Positions 21,995-30,376 of a stretch of DNA of 64,000 nt are shown one piece after another; position 1 is the stretch's first letter; each line of letters opens with the position of its first letter. The stretch comes from JAJFFW01 sp038531315 (GTDB lineage Bacteria > Pseudomonadota > Alphaproteobacteria > Caulobacterales > Parvularculaceae): contig JBCBBT010000009.1 of assembly GCA_038531315.1 (NCBI GenBank), forward strand, positions 1 to 64,000, written 5' to 3'. Both the position numbers and the translations under genes were made by a program. The notes beneath the pieces are model-generated. The model searched no databases, was not told the DNA's origin, and worked only from the letters and a program-made list of their open reading frames with translations.

Positions 21995-22675
21995 ATGACC
22001 GCCGCCCCCTCGCCTTCAACGCCTGAGCTGACCGCCATTGTTGATTATGGCGCCGGCAATTTGCGCTCCGTCCAGAAATCCTTCGAGCGCGCTGCGGCGG
22101 CGCTGGATGCGCGGGACGGTAGGGCCAGAGACATTATCGTGACGTGCGAGGCGGCCGCCATTGCCCGCGCTGATCGGCTGGTGCTGCCCGGCGTCGGCGC
22201 GTTTGCGGCCTGTGCGGCGGGGTTAAACGCAGCGCCTGGGGTGATCGACGCGCTGCGCCAGTCCGCGATCGACGAGCGCAAGCCATTTTTAGGGATTTGC
22301 GTCGGGATGCAGTTGCTCGCCACATGCGGGCTTGAATTTGGCGAAACGCCGGGTCTCGACTGGATCGGCGGTTCTGTCAAACGCCTTGAGGCCGGTCCGG
22401 ATCGACGCATTCCCCATATGGGCTGGAACACGGTGATCCCGACCCGGGCGCACCCGGTGTTCGATGCGCTCGGCGATGCAGTCGATCTCTATTTTGTGCA
22501 TTCGTTTTATTTCGATGTCGAAAACGCCGAAGACTGCGCGGCGGTTTGCGCCTATGGCGGCGACGTCGCGGCGGCGGTGGCGCGCGACAATATCCTCGGC
22601 GTTCAGTTCCATCCGGAGAAAAGCCAGGCGGCGGGACTGGAGATCATCGACGCCTTTTTGAGGTGGACGCCATGA
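21995..22675 (+). CDS. hisH: Imidazole glycerol phosphate synthase, glutaminase subunit
   Basis: HisH releases ammonia from glutamine and channels it to HisF. The 226-residue class I amidotransferase starts VDYGAGNLRSVQKS and has the oxyanion/phosphate motif LPGVGAF. The nucleophile Cys lies in GICVGMQLL, and the His-Glu pair in FHPEKSQ. The ATG at 21995 follows a poor ribosome-binding site; the open frame upstream is not homologous. An insertion DARDGRARD near residue 40 is slightly longer than usual. Its stop overlaps the hisA start (ATGA), showing coupling. Confidence 0.95.
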   Translation: MTAAPSPSTPELTAIVDYGAGNLRSVQKSFERAAAALDARDGRARDIIVTCEAAAIARADRLVLPGVGAFAACAAGLNAAPGVIDALRQSAIDERKPFLGICVGMQLLATCGLEFGETPGLDWIGGSVKRLEAGPDRRIPHMGWNTVIPTRAHPVFDALGDAVDLYFVHSFYFDVENAEDCAAVCAYGGDVAAAVARDNILGVQFHPEKSQAAGLEIIDAFLRWTP

Positions 22676-23412
22676 TCGCGCCGATGCTCACGCTGTACCC
22701 GGCGATCGACCTCAAGGGCGGCGCCTGTGTGCGTCTTCTGCACGGCGAAATGGAGCGGGCGACGACTTACAATGACGATCCCGCCGATCAGGCGCGACGC
22801 TTTGCGCAGGCGGGTTTTGAAAACCTCCACATAGTCGACCTCGACGGCGCCTTCGCGGGCCGGTCGGAGAACGAAGCGGCGGTCTCGGCCATACTCGCCG
22901 GGACGGACGCCGCCTGTCAGCTCGGCGGCGGCGTGCGCGATATGGCCGGGGTTGAGGCCTGGCTGTCGCGCGGCCTCGCCCGCGTTATCCTCGGCACCGC
23001 CGCGGTGCGCGATCCCGCCTTCGTAAAGGAAGCGGCGCGCGCCTTCCCGGGACAGATCGCCATCGGCGTTGACGCCAAGGACGGCCGAGTCAAAACCGAC
23101 GGATGGGCCGGCGACACCAGTCATACCGCCGTGGAGATCGGAAAACGTTATGAAGATCAGGGCATTGCCGCGGTGATTTATACCGATATCAGCCGCGACG
23201 GCGCGCTGGCCGGCGTTAATGTGGCGGCGACGGCAAGGCTCGCGGAAGCATTGGCCATACCGGTGATCGCATCCGGCGGCGTCGCCGGCGTCGATGATAT
23301 TGCGGCGCTCGCCGCCGCGCCTGAAGGCATTGAGGGCGTGATCATCGGGCGCGCGCTTTACGATGGCCGTCTGACCGCCGAGACCGCCCTCGCCGCGGCC
23401 AAGCGCGCCTGA
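22672..23412 (+). CDS. hisA: ProFAR isomerase (phosphoribosylformimino-AICAR-P isomerase)
   Basis: HisA opens the ribose of ProFAR to PRFAR in histidine synthesis. The 246-residue beta-alpha barrel shows the first catalytic Asp in YPAIDLKGG, the duplicate half with YTDISRDGALAGVN (second Asp), and phosphate loops QLGGGVRD and IASGGVAG. The start overlaps the hisH stop. The next his gene, hisF, does not follow directly because a CYTH-CHAD gene lies between them. Confidence 0.95.
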   Translation: MIAPMLTLYPAIDLKGGACVRLLHGEMERATTYNDDPADQARRFAQAGFENLHIVDLDGAFAGRSENEAAVSAILAGTDAACQLGGGVRDMAGVEAWLSRGLARVILGTAAVRDPAFVKEAARAFPGQIAIGVDAKDGRVKTDGWAGDTSHTAVEIGKRYEDQGIAAVIYTDISRDGALAGVNVAATARLAEALAIPVIASGGVAGVDDIAALAAAPEGIEGVIIGRALYDGRLTAETALAAAKRA

Positions 23413-23589
23413 CGGTCCCGATGCGCACGCCGCGGCCCGGTATGGCGCGGTGCTTGCTGTGCCAAGGTTGACCAGCCGTCTTTTGCCGCCTTCAGCCGGG
23501 CATGGCCGGCAGGCCGCGCCCCAATCAGCCTTCCGGTAAGGCGTACAATAGGGCGCTTTGTCCATGATCGTCAGGAAACGCCCGCCGCC

Positions 23590-25122
23590 ATGCCGTCCGC
23601 CATTGAAACCGAATTCAAACTGACCGGGTCCGATGAGGCGGTGGCGTGGCTGCGGCGCTCGATGATGATACGGGCGTTGGCCGTTAAAACCGGCGCGCGC
23701 GAACACTACCGAACGCTTTTTTTCGATACGCCCGACGAGGCGCTCGCCCGCGCCGGGATGAGTCTGCGAATGCGGTATGACGCGGATGCGCTGTTGCAGA
23801 TCGTCAAGGTGCGCGGCGGCCTCTTCAAACGACGCGAGATCGAGACCCGCCTGAAGTCGCCGCGCGCGTTTCCCGCGCCGACCGGCGTCGCCGCGATCGA
23901 CACAAAAATATCTGCATACAAATCTCGTTTGAAGATCAAAACGATCGTCAACACCGATCGTCAGACCATCGTCCTGCGCCGCCGCAACGCGTTGATTGAG
24001 GCCGCCTTCGACCGCTGTGTCGTCAATGGCGCTGCGCCCGGCGCGGCGCATTTTTCAGAGGCCGAGTTTGAAATCCTGAAAGGCGGGCGGCGTGCGCTCG
24101 CCGAGCTTGCTGCGTTGATATTCGAGGAGGCGGGCCGGGCCCCGTCAGGCGTTGCTCTATCGCTATCATGCGCAGAAAAATCGCTTCGCGCCCGCGCCGC
24201 CCTCGGCGGGACATTGCCGCCAGCCCCGAACAGCATCGCCCTCGATCCGAAGGCGAGCGCCGGCGACGCGCTCGCCGCCGGCCTGGGGTTCTGCGCCGCC
24301 GCCGTCATGGCGGCGAGCCCGCTTGTGACCGCGCATAACGCGCCGGAAGGCGTGCGCCGGCTCAGGATCGCCCTGCGCCGGTTTCGCTCCATCGAGCGCC
24401 TGTTCCGCACAGCCGCGAACGATCCGGCGCTGTACTCCCTGGCGCTCGAAGCGCGCCGATATGCGCGGGTTCTCGGCGCGGCGCGCGACTGGGACGTTTT
24501 CGTGAATGAAACGCTCGCCGAGACCATGCGCGCGCAACCGGCGGACAGCGCCATGAAAGAGCGCCTCGAGGCGTTGCGCGATGCCGCTGAAAGACACCGC
24601 ATCGCGGCGTGGCACGACATGCTTGATGAAATCCGAAGCGCCGATTTCGCACGGTTTGTGCTGGCGCTCGTCAAGGCGGCGCGCGCCGGGCGTTCAGAAA
24701 AGGCGCTGAAAACGCCGGTGCGCCGCTTCGCGCGCAAAGCGCTTGAAAAGCGATTGCGCGAGGCGCGCAAAATCGGGCGCACCCTCGACGAAAAGACGCC
24801 GGCGGCCGGGCATCCCTTGCGGATCTCGCTGAAAAAACTGCGTTACGCAGCGCAGCTGTTTCGCGATCTCTACGCCCGCGATGCGCGTAAGCCCTATATG
24901 GCGTCAATGTCTTATCTTCAGGATGCGTTTGGCGGGCTTAATGATGCGGTTGTCGCCCAGGACCTTGCCAATCGCGCCGCAAAAGGGCAGGGGAGCGATG
25001 TCGCGCGCGCCGCCGGTTTCGTTTGCGGCTACCGGGCCGCGGCGGCGCAGAAAACCGCAAGCCAGATCGCAGAGAGCTGGACGGCGTTTGAGGCTTATCC
25101 GCCATTCTGGCGCAGCAAGTAA
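23590..25122 (+). CDS. CYTH-CHAD domain protein (polyphosphate-linked)
   Basis: The 510-residue product begins with a CYTH triphosphate-tunnel domain with the ExExK signature (Glu6, Glu8, Lys10 in IETEFKL), then FFDTPDEALARAGMSLRMR and the basic RRREI-type strands, to about residue 200. A CHAD alpha-helical domain (about 225-505) follows, rich in conserved His/Arg/Lys (VRRLRIALRRFRS, HPLRISLKKLRYAAQLF). CHAD domains bind inorganic polyphosphate; CYTH partners are usually triphosphatases. It sits between hisA and hisF, five bases from hisF, so it is probably expressed with histidine genes. No catalytic loss is obvious. Confidence 0.88.
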   Translation: MPSAIETEFKLTGSDEAVAWLRRSMMIRALAVKTGAREHYRTLFFDTPDEALARAGMSLRMRYDADALLQIVKVRGGLFKRREIETRLKSPRAFPAPTGVAAIDTKISAYKSRLKIKTIVNTDRQTIVLRRRNALIEAAFDRCVVNGAAPGAAHFSEAEFEILKGGRRALAELAALIFEEAGRAPSGVALSLSCAEKSLRARAALGGTLPPAPNSIALDPKASAGDALAAGLGFCAAAVMAASPLVTAHNAPEGVRRLRIALRRFRSIERLFRTAANDPALYSLALEARRYARVLGAARDWDVFVNETLAETMRAQPADSAMKERLEALRDAAERHRIAAWHDMLDEIRSADFARFVLALVKAARAGRSEKALKTPVRRFARKALEKRLREARKIGRTLDEKTPAAGHPLRISLKKLRYAAQLFRDLYARDARKPYMASMSYLQDAFGGLNDAVVAQDLANRAAKGQGSDVARAAGFVCGYRAAAAQKTASQIAESWTAFEAYPPFWRSK

Positions 25123-25127
25123 AACGT

Positions 25128-25916
25128 ATGCTGAAAATCCGTATCATTCCTTGTCTCGACGTGAAAGACGGCCGGGTCGTTAAAGGGGTCAATTTTGTCG
25201 GACTGCGCGACGCCGGCGATCCCGTCGAGGCGGCGATCGCCTATGATGAGGCGGGCGCTGACGAACTTTGTTTTCTCGATATTTCCGCCAGCCATGAGGG
25301 CAGGGACATTCTGCATGACAAGGTCTCTGCCGTTGCCGAGCGGTGTTTCATGCCGCTGACGGTCGGCGGCGGCGTCAGATCGGTCGATGATTTCAGGACG
25401 TTGTTGCGCATCGGCGCCGACAAGGTTGCGGTCAACACCGCCGCCGTCAAAACGCCCGATCTTATCAATGACGCAGCCAATATTTTTGGCGCGCAATGCA
25501 TTGTCGTCGCCATTGATGCGCGCCGGACGGCGCCGAACGTATGGGAAATCTTTACGCATGGCGGGCGCACACCGACCGGCGTCGATGCGGTTGCGTTCGC
25601 GCAAGAGGCCGCGGCGCGGGGCGCCGGTGAAATCCTGTTGACGTCGATGGACGCCGACGGCGTCAAGACCGGCTACGATATTGCGCTCACTCGTGCGGTC
25701 TGCGACGCCGTTTCGCTCCCCGTGATTGCATCGGGCGGTGCGGGCGCTCTTGATCATCTGGTCGCCGCGGTGCGCGACGGCGGCGCGAGCGCGGTCCTCG
25801 CCGCATCGATTTTTCATTTTGGCGAATTCACGATCGCCGAAGCGCGCACGGCGCTTGCCGGCGCGGGCCTTCCCGTGCGCGCGATCAAGCCCGCAACGAC
25901 GGAGACACGCCAATGA
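25128..25916 (+). CDS. hisF: Imidazole glycerol phosphate synthase, cyclase subunit
   Basis: HisF makes imidazole glycerol phosphate and AICAR from PRFAR with ammonia from HisH. The 262-residue barrel has IPCLDVKDGRVVKGVNF (catalytic Asp and phosphate loop), LTVGGGVRS, VVAIDARR (second catalytic Asp region), LLTSMDADG, and SGGAGALDHL. Length is normal. It overlaps the hisE start by four bases (ATGA). Confidence 0.96.
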   Translation: MLKIRIIPCLDVKDGRVVKGVNFVGLRDAGDPVEAAIAYDEAGADELCFLDISASHEGRDILHDKVSAVAERCFMPLTVGGGVRSVDDFRTLLRIGADKVAVNTAAVKTPDLINDAANIFGAQCIVVAIDARRTAPNVWEIFTHGGRTPTGVDAVAFAQEAAARGAGEILLTSMDADGVKTGYDIALTRAVCDAVSLPVIASGGAGALDHLVAAVRDGGASAVLAASIFHFGEFTIAEARTALAGAGLPVRAIKPATTETRQ

Positions 25917-26254
25917 CCGACAGCCTGGCCGACGTCATGACCCGCCTGCACGCTGTCATAATGACGCGCAAAGGCGCCAATCCGGAAACATCGTACACGG
26001 CGAAACTGTTGGCCGAGGGCGCGGCGCGCTGCGCCAAAAAATTCGGCGAGGAGGCGGTGGAAGCCGCGATCGCCGGCGCGTTGGCGGGCGAGGGCGGCCC
26101 GAAAGACGCGCTCGTGGCCGAGGCCGCCGATACGCTTTATCACCTTTTGGTGCTGCTTGCCGCCGCCGACATCGCGCCCGATGACGTCGCCAAAGAGCTC
26201 GCTCGCCGCGAGGGCGTTTCCGGCCACGATGAGAAGGCGCGCCGGCGGCGCTGA
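25913..26254 (+). CDS. hisE: Phosphoribosyl-ATP pyrophosphatase
   Basis: HisE removes pyrophosphate from PR-ATP, step 2 of histidine synthesis. The 113-residue all-helical MazG-like enzyme shows SYTAKLLAEGAARCAKKFGEEAVEA (shown within two motifs: SYTAKL and KKFGEEAVE) and the Mg-binding EAADTLYHLLVLL. It is the monofunctional form, without HisI fused. It is translationally coupled to hisF and is the last his gene here; hisG, hisD, hisI and hisC are elsewhere. Confidence 0.93.
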   Translation: MTDSLADVMTRLHAVIMTRKGANPETSYTAKLLAEGAARCAKKFGEEAVEAAIAGALAGEGGPKDALVAEAADTLYHLLVLLAAADIAPDDVAKELARREGVSGHDEKARRRR

Positions 26255-26316
26255 CCCGGCTTGCCTCGCGCGCGTTGCTGCCGCATAACGCGGCGCTTAA
26301 TTGAGGCGCGAGGCGC

Positions 26317-27750
26317 ATGAGCGAGATCCGACAGAAATCTGTGTTCATCAAGACCTATGGGTGTCAGATGAACGTCTATGATTCAGAACGCATGGCCGGC
26401 CTGTTGAGGCCGCTCGGCTACGCGCTCGCGCCCGCGCCTGATGAGGCCGATCTCGTTGTCCTCAATACGTGTCACATCCGCGAAAAGGCGGCCGAGAAAG
26501 TCTATTCAGAACTCGGACGGCTGAAGAAGATGAAACAGAAAAAAGCAGCGCAGGGCGAGGCGATGACGCTTGCCGTCGCCGGATGCGTGGCGCAGGCCGA
26601 AGGCGCTGAGATTACCGCACGGGCGCCTCAGGTCGACATTGTCGTCGGCCCGCAGGCTTATCATCGCCTGCCGGAAATGCTGGCGCGCGCGGCGCGCGGC
26701 GCCGGCGAGGTGCTGGAAACCGATTTCGCCGTCATTGAAAAATTTGACGCCTTGCAGGCGCGCGAGGCGGACGGGCCAACCGCTTTTGTGACCATCCAGG
26801 AAGGGTGCGATAAGTTTTGTACGTTCTGTGTGGTGCCTTATACGCGCGGCGCTGAGGTTTCGCGCTCGATCGATGCGATCACCGCCGAGGTGCGCGCGCT
26901 GGCCGCGCAGGGCGTGCGGGAAGTGACGCTCCTTGGTCAGAACGTCAATGCCTTCGCCGCACCGCCGCCCGCCGGTCATGCGGCGAGCCAAACCGGCGCT
27001 GCGATTAAACCGTCTACAGACGGTTCTTGGGGGCTTGGTCAGCTCTGCCGCCATCTCGCCCGGATTGACGGCCTTGAGCGCATCCGATTTACGACCTCGC
27101 ATCCGCGCGACATGGATGACGGCCTGATTGCCGCGCTCGGCGAGGAAGAAAAGCTGATGCCGTATCTTCATCTGCCGGTGCAGGCGGGGTCTGACAAAAT
27201 CCTGAAGGCGATGAACCGGGGCCATACGGGCGCTGACTATCGCGCGCTGATCGCACGCATCCGCGCGGCGCGGCCCGACATCGCATTGTCGGGCGATTTT
27301 ATCGTCGGGTTTCCCGGCGAAACGGACGCCGATTTTGACGACACGATGGCGATCGTCGAGGACGTTGTTTATGCGTCCGCGTTTTCGTTCAAATATTCCC
27401 GCCGTCCGGGCACGCCGGGCGCCGCCATGCAAAAACAGGTCGCCGAAGACATAAAGGACGCCCGCCTCGCCCGGCTTCAGGCCCTTTTAGAGCAACAAAA
27501 ACAGGCGTTTAACAAGGCTCAGCAAGGCAAGGTTCTGCCCGTCTTGTTCGAGAAGGCCGGCCGCCATGAGGGCCAGCTGATCGGGCGTTCGGCCTATTTG
27601 CAAAGCGTTCATGTTAGCGCGCCACAATCGATGCTAGGATCGATTGCGCCCTGTCTTATTGACGGCGTTACGCCGAACGCGCTGTCCGGGGTTTTGCAGG
27701 CCGCCCAAGGCGAGCGCAGCGATTTGCCGGCGGCGCCCGTGTCGGCCTGA
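26317..27750 (+). CDS. miaB: tRNA-2-methylthio-N6-dimethylallyladenosine synthase
   Basis: MiaB is a radical-SAM methylthiotransferase acting on A37 of tRNAs that read U-starting codons. The 477-residue protein has the N-terminal UPF0004 domain with its Fe-S cysteines (KTYGCQMNVYDS; NTCHIREKA; GCVAQAE). The radical-SAM CxxxCxxC lies in GCDKFCTFCVVPYTRG, and a C-terminal TRAM domain is present. An insertion rich in Ala/Pro/Ser (about residues 210-235) follows LLGQNVNAF. It starts a co-directional group with phoH, ybeY, corC and lnt, an order conserved in Alphaproteobacteria. Confidence 0.95.
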   Translation: MSEIRQKSVFIKTYGCQMNVYDSERMAGLLRPLGYALAPAPDEADLVVLNTCHIREKAAEKVYSELGRLKKMKQKKAAQGEAMTLAVAGCVAQAEGAEITARAPQVDIVVGPQAYHRLPEMLARAARGAGEVLETDFAVIEKFDALQAREADGPTAFVTIQEGCDKFCTFCVVPYTRGAEVSRSIDAITAEVRALAAQGVREVTLLGQNVNAFAAPPPAGHAASQTGAAIKPSTDGSWGLGQLCRHLARIDGLERIRFTTSHPRDMDDGLIAALGEEEKLMPYLHLPVQAGSDKILKAMNRGHTGADYRALIARIRAARPDIALSGDFIVGFPGETDADFDDTMAIVEDVVYASAFSFKYSRRPGTPGAAMQKQVAEDIKDARLARLQALLEQQKQAFNKAQQGKVLPVLFEKAGRHEGQLIGRSAYLQSVHVSAPQSMLGSIAPCLIDGVTPNALSGVLQAAQGERSDLPAAPVSA

Positions 27751-27787
27751 AGGGCGCCGGGGTAATCGAAAGGCGCGGGATAAAACG

Positions 27788-28798
27788 GTGACCAAAGTGC
27801 CGGCCGTCGAGGCCGTTGACCATCTCATCTTTGACGACAATCGGCTGATCGCCGACCTCGCGGGCGAGCATGATTCTCACTTCATGGTTTTTGAGGAAAT
27901 GCTTGGTGTGCGGATAGACCCGCGCGGCAACCGTCTGGCGGTGTCCGGTCCGCCCGATGCGGTGCGCGGTGCTGTCGCCGCAATCAAGGGTCTTTACGAT
28001 CAACTGGAACGCGGCGGCGGCGTTACGGCTGGCGACGTGCGGGCCGCAGCGACGCGCGCGGCTTCCGGCGAGGCGGCGCCGGTCTCGTCTGACAATAAGA
28101 CATTAACCGCTGCGCCCACGCCCGCGCCGTCGCTGCGCACGCCGAAACGCACGATCATGGCGCGCTCGACAGCGCAGGGCGCTTATCTGGAAGCCCTCGG
28201 CGCGCATAATCTGACCTTCGGCGTCGGGCCCGCCGGCACCGGCAAGACCTATCTCGCCGTCGCGCACGCCGTCTCGCGTCTGATGTCCGGGGCCGCTGAG
28301 CGCATTATTCTGTCGCGACCCGCCGTTGAGGCGGGCGAACAGATCGGTTTTCTGCCGGGCGACATGAAGGAAAAAGTCGATCCTTATATGCGCCCGCTTT
28401 ACGATGCGCTCTATGACATGTTGCATGCTGACTATGTTGATCGACGCATCGCATCGGGCGAGATTGAAATCGCGCCGCTCGCTTTTATGCGCGGCCGTAC
28501 GCTGACCCGCGCCGCCGTCATTCTGGACGAGGCGCAAAACGCAACGCCGGCGCAAATGAAGATGTTTCTGACGCGCCTTGGCGAGGGCTCGCATATGGCG
28601 ATCACCGGCGACCCGACGCAGAGCGATCTCGGGTTTGGCGAGACTTCCGGGTTGAAGGATGCGCTGTCATTGTTGTCAGGTGTTGAAGGCGTCGCTGTCG
28701 CGCGCTTTACCGCCGTTGACGTTGTCCGCCATCCGCTTGTTGCGCGAATTATTGACGCCTATGACCGGCGTGATCGCGGCCGGCCGGCCGATGTCTGA
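27788..28798 (+). CDS. PhoH-family ATPase (PhoL/YbeZ type)
   Basis: The 336-residue P-loop protein starts at GTG, 37 bp after miaB; no ATG fits. The N-terminal KH-like part (residues 1-90) includes MVFEEMLGVRIDPRGN. The ATPase core has Walker A GPAGTGKTYLAV, GFLPGDMKEKVDPYMRPLYD, and Walker B AAVILDEAQN followed by TRLGEGSHMAITGD. It acts with YbeY in rRNA maturation and ribosome quality control; ybeY overlaps its end by eight bases. A variable Ala/Pro/Thr linker lies at about residues 90-125. Confidence 0.93.
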   Translation: MTKVPAVEAVDHLIFDDNRLIADLAGEHDSHFMVFEEMLGVRIDPRGNRLAVSGPPDAVRGAVAAIKGLYDQLERGGGVTAGDVRAAATRAASGEAAPVSSDNKTLTAAPTPAPSLRTPKRTIMARSTAQGAYLEALGAHNLTFGVGPAGTGKTYLAVAHAVSRLMSGAAERIILSRPAVEAGEQIGFLPGDMKEKVDPYMRPLYDALYDMLHADYVDRRIASGEIEIAPLAFMRGRTLTRAAVILDEAQNATPAQMKMFLTRLGEGSHMAITGDPTQSDLGFGETSGLKDALSLLSGVEGVAVARFTAVDVVRHPLVARIIDAYDRRDRGRPADV

Positions 28799-29315
28799 GG
28801 CGGGGGCGTCCATCGAAACGCTGATTGAGGCGGCGGGCTGGGCGCAGGTTGACGATGCGTCAGCGCTCGCCGCGCGCGCCTACGCCGCGACTGTGGGGGC
28901 GGCGCCGGCCGCCGCCGGAGGCGTCGCCTTGTTGTTGACCGACGACGCGAAGATGCGCGCCCTCAACAATGATTTTCGCAACAAAGACCGGCCCACAAAT
29001 GTTTTGTCCTTTCCTTCCGGCGCGCCGGCGCCGGGCTTTATCGGCGACATTGCGCTCGGGCTTGAAACATGCCTACGCGAAGCGGCGGAAACCGGGACTG
29101 GCCTCGCGGACCACGCGACCCATTTAATCGTGCATGGATTGTTGCACCTGATCGGCTATGATCACCAAACGGACGAAGACGCAGAAGAAATGGAAGCGAT
29201 GGAGATCGACATTCTGGCGGGTCTAGGGATTGAAAACCCGTATGTGACCCGCGATGCGCAACCCGGCGCGAGCCCCCACGCGATCGACGCGCGACCGCCG
29301 GGAGACGGCGCATGA
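28791..29315 (+). CDS. ybeY: Endoribonuclease YbeY
   Basis: YbeY is a Zn-dependent RNase for 16S rRNA 3'-end maturation and ribosome quality control. The 174-residue product shows NKDRPTNVLSFP and the Zn site HxxxHxxGxDH in HLIVHGLLHLIGYDH. An acidic helix, DEDAEEMEAMEIDIL, follows. A C-terminal extension of about 30 residues is not part of the core. The ATG at 28791 overlaps the phoH stop; ATGs further upstream lie in phoH. It is coupled to the corC gene by ATGA. Confidence 0.94.
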   Translation: MSEAGASIETLIEAAGWAQVDDASALAARAYAATVGAAPAAAGGVALLLTDDAKMRALNNDFRNKDRPTNVLSFPSGAPAPGFIGDIALGLETCLREAAETGTGLADHATHLIVHGLLHLIGYDHQTDEDAEEMEAMEIDILAGLGIENPYVTRDAQPGASPHAIDARPPGDGA

Positions 29316-30376
29316 GCGGGCGCGATCGGGAACAAACGCCGGGGCCGGGCGCCGATGACCGCGGCCCGCAAGAAGCGGCCGCGGCGCCGGGCCCCGACGC
29401 TTCGCCGAAAACGCCTTTCCTGAAGCGTATCTCAGCGCTTTTTTCCGGGCCCCAGCCGGCGGCCAACCTTGCAGACGCGATTGAGAATGGCGGCGATCAT
29501 GCGGTTGCGGCGCTGCCCCAGGGGCGGCGCGAAATGATCGAGCGGGTTATCGCTTTTGACGAAAAACGCGTCGTCGATGTGATGGCGCCGCGCGCCGATA
29601 TCATCGCGATTGACGTCTCGACGCCGATGGATGAACTGCTGAAAGCCTTCGCCGAAGCGGGGCATTCGCGCCTGCCGGTTTATCGCGGCGATCTCGACGA
29701 TCCGATCGGCATGGCGCACATCAAGGACGTTGTTGCCTTGCTCGCCGACCCCGCTGCGCCAGGCGACAGCGAAAGCAACAGCAACGCCGACAATGATGTC
29801 GACACCGGCGGCGAAAGTGACAGCGATAGCGCGGAACCGATCCTCAGGCGGATTAAACGCGATGTTCTTTACGCGCCGCCGTCGATGCCGATTACGGATC
29901 TATTGTTGCGCATGCAAGCCTCGCGCATTCATATGGCGCTGGTGATTGATGAGTTCGGCGGCACCGACGGGCTCGTCACCATCGAAGACCTCGTTGAAGA
30001 GATTGTCGGCGACATCAACGACGAACATGATGACGAAGATGCGCCAACCGTTGTCGCCTGCGAGACCGGCGGTTGGGAGGCCGATGCGCGCGTTGAATTA
30101 AATGACTTCACGACGTCTACCGGCGTCGATGTTCAGTGTCAGGACAGTGAAGACGAGGTCGATACGCTTGGCGGTCTTGTGTTTTCGCTGGCGGGCCGCG
30201 TGCCGCAACGCGGGGAGATTATTTCCCACGACTGCGGCCTCGATTTTGAAGTGACGGAGGCTGACCCGCGGAAAATCCGCAAGATCCGCATTCGCCGGCG
30301 CACGGGCCATGGCTCTGCGCCGCGTGAGCGCAGCGCGGCGAGCGCGCCGCCGCCGTCGGTCGAAGCCGCAGAATAG
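29312..30376 (+). CDS. CBS-domain transporter-associated protein (CorC/HlyC family)
   Basis: The 354-residue soluble protein has a disordered Pro/Ala N-terminus, two CBS domains (VVDVMAPRADIIAIDV ... LPVYRGDLDDPIGM; ITDLLLRMQASRIHMALV ... EFGGTDGLVTIEDLVEEIVG, abbreviated) and a C-terminal CorC/HlyC domain (about residues 255-340). An acidic Ser/Asn/Asp insertion (147-175) separates the two CBS units, longer than usual. Relatives function in Mg/Co homeostasis together with CorA/MgtE-like channels. It is coupled to lnt with a one-base stop-start overlap. Confidence 0.9.
   Translation: MSGRDREQTPGPGADDRGPQEAAAAPGPDASPKTPFLKRISALFSGPQPAANLADAIENGGDHAVAALPQGRREMIERVIAFDEKRVVDVMAPRADIIAIDVSTPMDELLKAFAEAGHSRLPVYRGDLDDPIGMAHIKDVVALLADPAAPGDSESNSNADNDVDTGGESDSDSAEPILRRIKRDVLYAPPSMPITDLLLRMQASRIHMALVIDEFGGTDGLVTIEDLVEEIVGDINDEHDDEDAPTVVACETGGWEADARVELNDFTTSTGVDVQCQDSEDEVDTLGGLVFSLAGRVPQRGEIISHDCGLDFEVTEADPRKIRKIRIRRRTGHGSAPRERSAASAPPPSVEAAE

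Noticed and set aside
22603..24051. A 482-codon open frame antisense to hisA and the CYTH-CHAD gene
   Set aside because: Spans two well-supported genes and has no start signal or domain.
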